A stretch of DNA of 64,000 bases from Streptoalloteichus hindustanus (GTDB lineage: Bacteria > Actinomycetota > Actinomycetes > Mycobacteriales > Pseudonocardiaceae). Both the position numbers and the translations under genes were made by a program. This document shows, in pieces, positions 62,545-64,000 of the stretch. Under the pieces are notes generated by a model. The model saw nothing but the letters and a program-made list of their open reading frames with translations, did no database searches and was not told where the DNA came from. The stretch is taken from the NCBI RefSeq assembly GCF_900129375.1, contig NZ_FQVN01000006.1:558001-622000 (forward strand), written 5' to 3'. Numbering within the stretch: position 1 is the first letter of the stretch; the number at the start of each line of letters is the position of its first letter.

Positions 62545-64000
62545 GTGCTCATCCCGGTTTCCTGGCTGGGGACCCACCTCCAGCTCCCGGAGGACGTCAC
62601 CGCCCAGCAGCTCGCCGACGCGTTCGTCGGCCTCGGTATCGAGGTCGAGGGCGTCCACCCGGTCGGCCCGGTCACCGGTCCGCTGGTGGTCGCCAGGGTC
62701 GCCGAGATCGAGGAGCTGACCGGCTTCAAGAAGCCGATCCGGTTCTGCCGGGTCGAGGTCGGCCCGGACGGCCAGGACGGCGCCGCCGACTCGCGCGGCA
62801 TCGTCTGCGGCGCCACCAACTTCCGCGAGGGCGACCTCGTGGTCGCCGCCCTGCCGGGCGCGGTGCTGCCGGGCGACTTCAAGATCGCCTCGCGGAAGAC
62901 CTACGGCCGCGTCAGCGACGGCATGATCTGCTCGGCCCGGGAGCTGGGGCTCGGCGACGAGCACGCCGGCATCCTGGTGCTGCCGAGCGGCACCGCCAGC
63001 CCCGGCGACGACGCCAGCGAGCTGCTCGGCCTGGACGACGCGGTCATCGAGCTGTCCATCACCCCGGACCGGGGCTACTGCTTCTCGGTGCGCGGCCTGG
63101 CCCGCGAGCTGGCCTGCGCGCTGGACCTGCCCTACGGCGACCCGGCGGCGATCGAGGTGCCGGAGGCCGACGGCGACGCCTACCAGGTGCGCGTGGAGGA
63201 CCCGGTGGGTTGCCGCCGGTTCGTGATGCGGCGCGTGTGCGAGGTCGACCCGACCGCGCCCACGCCGTGGTGGATGCGTCGCCGGCTCATGCTGGCCGGC
63301 ATCCGGTCGATCTCGCTGGCGGTCGACGTCACCAACTACGTGATGTTGGAGACCGGCCAGCCGCTGCACGCCTTCGACGCCAACCTGGTCAAGGGCCCGC
63401 TGGTGGTGCGCAGGGCCGTCGCCGGCGAGAAGCTGACCACCCTCGACGGCGTCGAGCGCGTGCTCGACCCCGACGACCTGGTCATCTGCGACGACTCCGG
63501 CCCGGTGTCGCTGGCCGGCACCATGGGCGGCGCCAGCACCGAGATCGGCTCGACCACCACCGAGGTCCTGCTGGAGGCGGCCAACTGGGAGCCGGCGACG
63601 GTGGCCAGGATGGTCCGCCGGCACAAGCTGCCCAGCGAGGCGGCGAAGCGGTTCGAGCGCGCCGTCGACCCCATGGTGGCCGCGGCCGCCGCGGAGATGG
63701 CCGCCCAGCTGCTGGTCCGCTACGGCGACGGCCGGTTCGGCCGGGGCCGCACGGACGTCGGCACGCCGCCGTCGCCCGCCCCGATCACCATGCCGCTGGC
63801 GCTGCCCGACCGGGTGGCCGGCGTGCGCTACGAGCGGGGCGCCACCGCCCGCCGCCTGGGGCAGATCGGCTGCCGGCTGGAGCTGTTCACGGCCGACGAC
63901 GGCACCGCGATGGTCACCGCCACCCCGCCGAGCTGGCGGCCCGACCTCACCCAGCCCGCCGACCTCGTCGAGGAGGTGCTGCGGCTGGAGGGCTACGACA
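62545..64000 (+). CDS. pheT: phenylalanine-tRNA ligase subunit beta (N-terminal part, runs off window)
   Basis: The frame is open from the GTG at 62545 (ribosome site GGAGG nine bases upstream) to the end of the window, giving the first 485 residues of about 830. Domains seen: the N-terminal VLIPVSWLGTHLQLPEDVTA, the EMAP/tRNA-binding-like domain with KIASRKTYGRVSDGMICSA, the B3 domain with DVTNYVMLETGQPLHAFDA and SLAGTMGGASTEIGSTTTEV, and the start of B5 near LPDRVAGVRY. The editing activity against Tyr-tRNA resides in B3/B4. No frameshift is seen. Confidence 0.96.
   Translation, partial: MLIPVSWLGTHLQLPEDVTAQQLADAFVGLGIEVEGVHPVGPVTGPLVVARVAEIEELTGFKKPIRFCRVEVGPDGQDGAADSRGIVCGATNFREGDLVVAALPGAVLPGDFKIASRKTYGRVSDGMICSARELGLGDEHAGILVLPSGTASPGDDASELLGLDDAVIELSITPDRGYCFSVRGLARELACALDLPYGDPAAIEVPEADGDAYQVRVEDPVGCRRFVMRRVCEVDPTAPTPWWMRRRLMLAGIRSISLAVDVTNYVMLETGQPLHAFDANLVKGPLVVRRAVAGEKLTTLDGVERVLDPDDLVICDDSGPVSLAGTMGGASTEIGSTTTEVLLEAANWEPATVARMVRRHKLPSEAAKRFERAVDPMVAAAAAEMAAQLLVRYGDGRFGRGRTDVGTPPSPAPITMPLALPDRVAGVRYERGATARRLGQIGCRLELFTADDGTAMVTATPPSWRPDLTQPADLVEEVLRLEGYD

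Overview
The window is high-GC actinobacterial chromosome. The GC-rich third codon positions, the many GTG starts, the mycothiol-type DinB-fold gene (38633-39424), the Rv2632c-like gene (13669-13923), the DUF1844-infC-rpmI-rplT order and the non-AUG infC start all point to an actinomycete. The overall style suggests Pseudonocardiaceae (Saccharothrix/Actinosynnema/Lentzea-like), but the genus is an inference. No rRNA, tRNA or CRISPR array was recognised.

Layout. 1-20 kb is mostly housekeeping and accessory metabolism: the end of aroQ, a beta-propeller glycosidase-like lipoprotein, an ABC permease paired with an unusual hydrolase-ABC ATPase fusion, an ABM-fold protein with a repeat tail, and a TerC-family transporter behind a yybP-ykoY (Mn2+) riboswitch. 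These are followed by an S9 peptidase, an orphan Imm1-like gene, a GNAT, a RES/Xre-type toxin-antitoxin pair, and small enzymes (methyltransferases, VOC protein, DODA-type dioxygenase, aldo/keto reductase, SnoaL-like protein), ending with rnhA.

20.3-36.1 kb is a defence/mobile island. Its left part (20.3-22.3 kb) is a graveyard of broken genes: a UvrD-like helicase tail, a frameshifted Phd antitoxin, a CBS-domain protein with a HEPN-like RNDIMH tail, and a RAMA domain. It then holds a DUF4917 gene cut short by a 181-bp copy of the 3' end of the MBL-fold gene at 36 kb. An SbcC/Rad50-like ATPase with a small partner follows, and then a complete type I restriction-modification operon (degenerate methylase, hsdM, hsdS, hsdR). 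The ATPase operon and the hsd operon each carry the same 16-bp palindrome in their promoter regions, which suggests common control. No integrase is visible; a broken HTH gene at 35.4-35.9 kb is the only mobile-element-like remnant.

36-44.4 kb holds the intact MBL-fold hydrolase, a membrane acyltransferase, a mycothiol-dependent isomerase-like protein, an MFS transporter and uvrA. 44.7-51.7 kb is a divergent D-amino-acid catabolic locus: a GntP-type permease, an N-acyl-D-amino-acid deacylase and a PLP-dependent deaminase on one strand, and a sugar kinase, an IclR regulator and RidA on the other. They are separated by a GTTGCA palindrome. 51.8-64 kb is core: DUF1844, infC-rpmI-rplT, an rRNA/tRNA methyltransferase, an alcohol dehydrogenase, an HSP90-family protein with a large TPR-like protein directly downstream, and pheS-pheT (pheT runs off the right edge).
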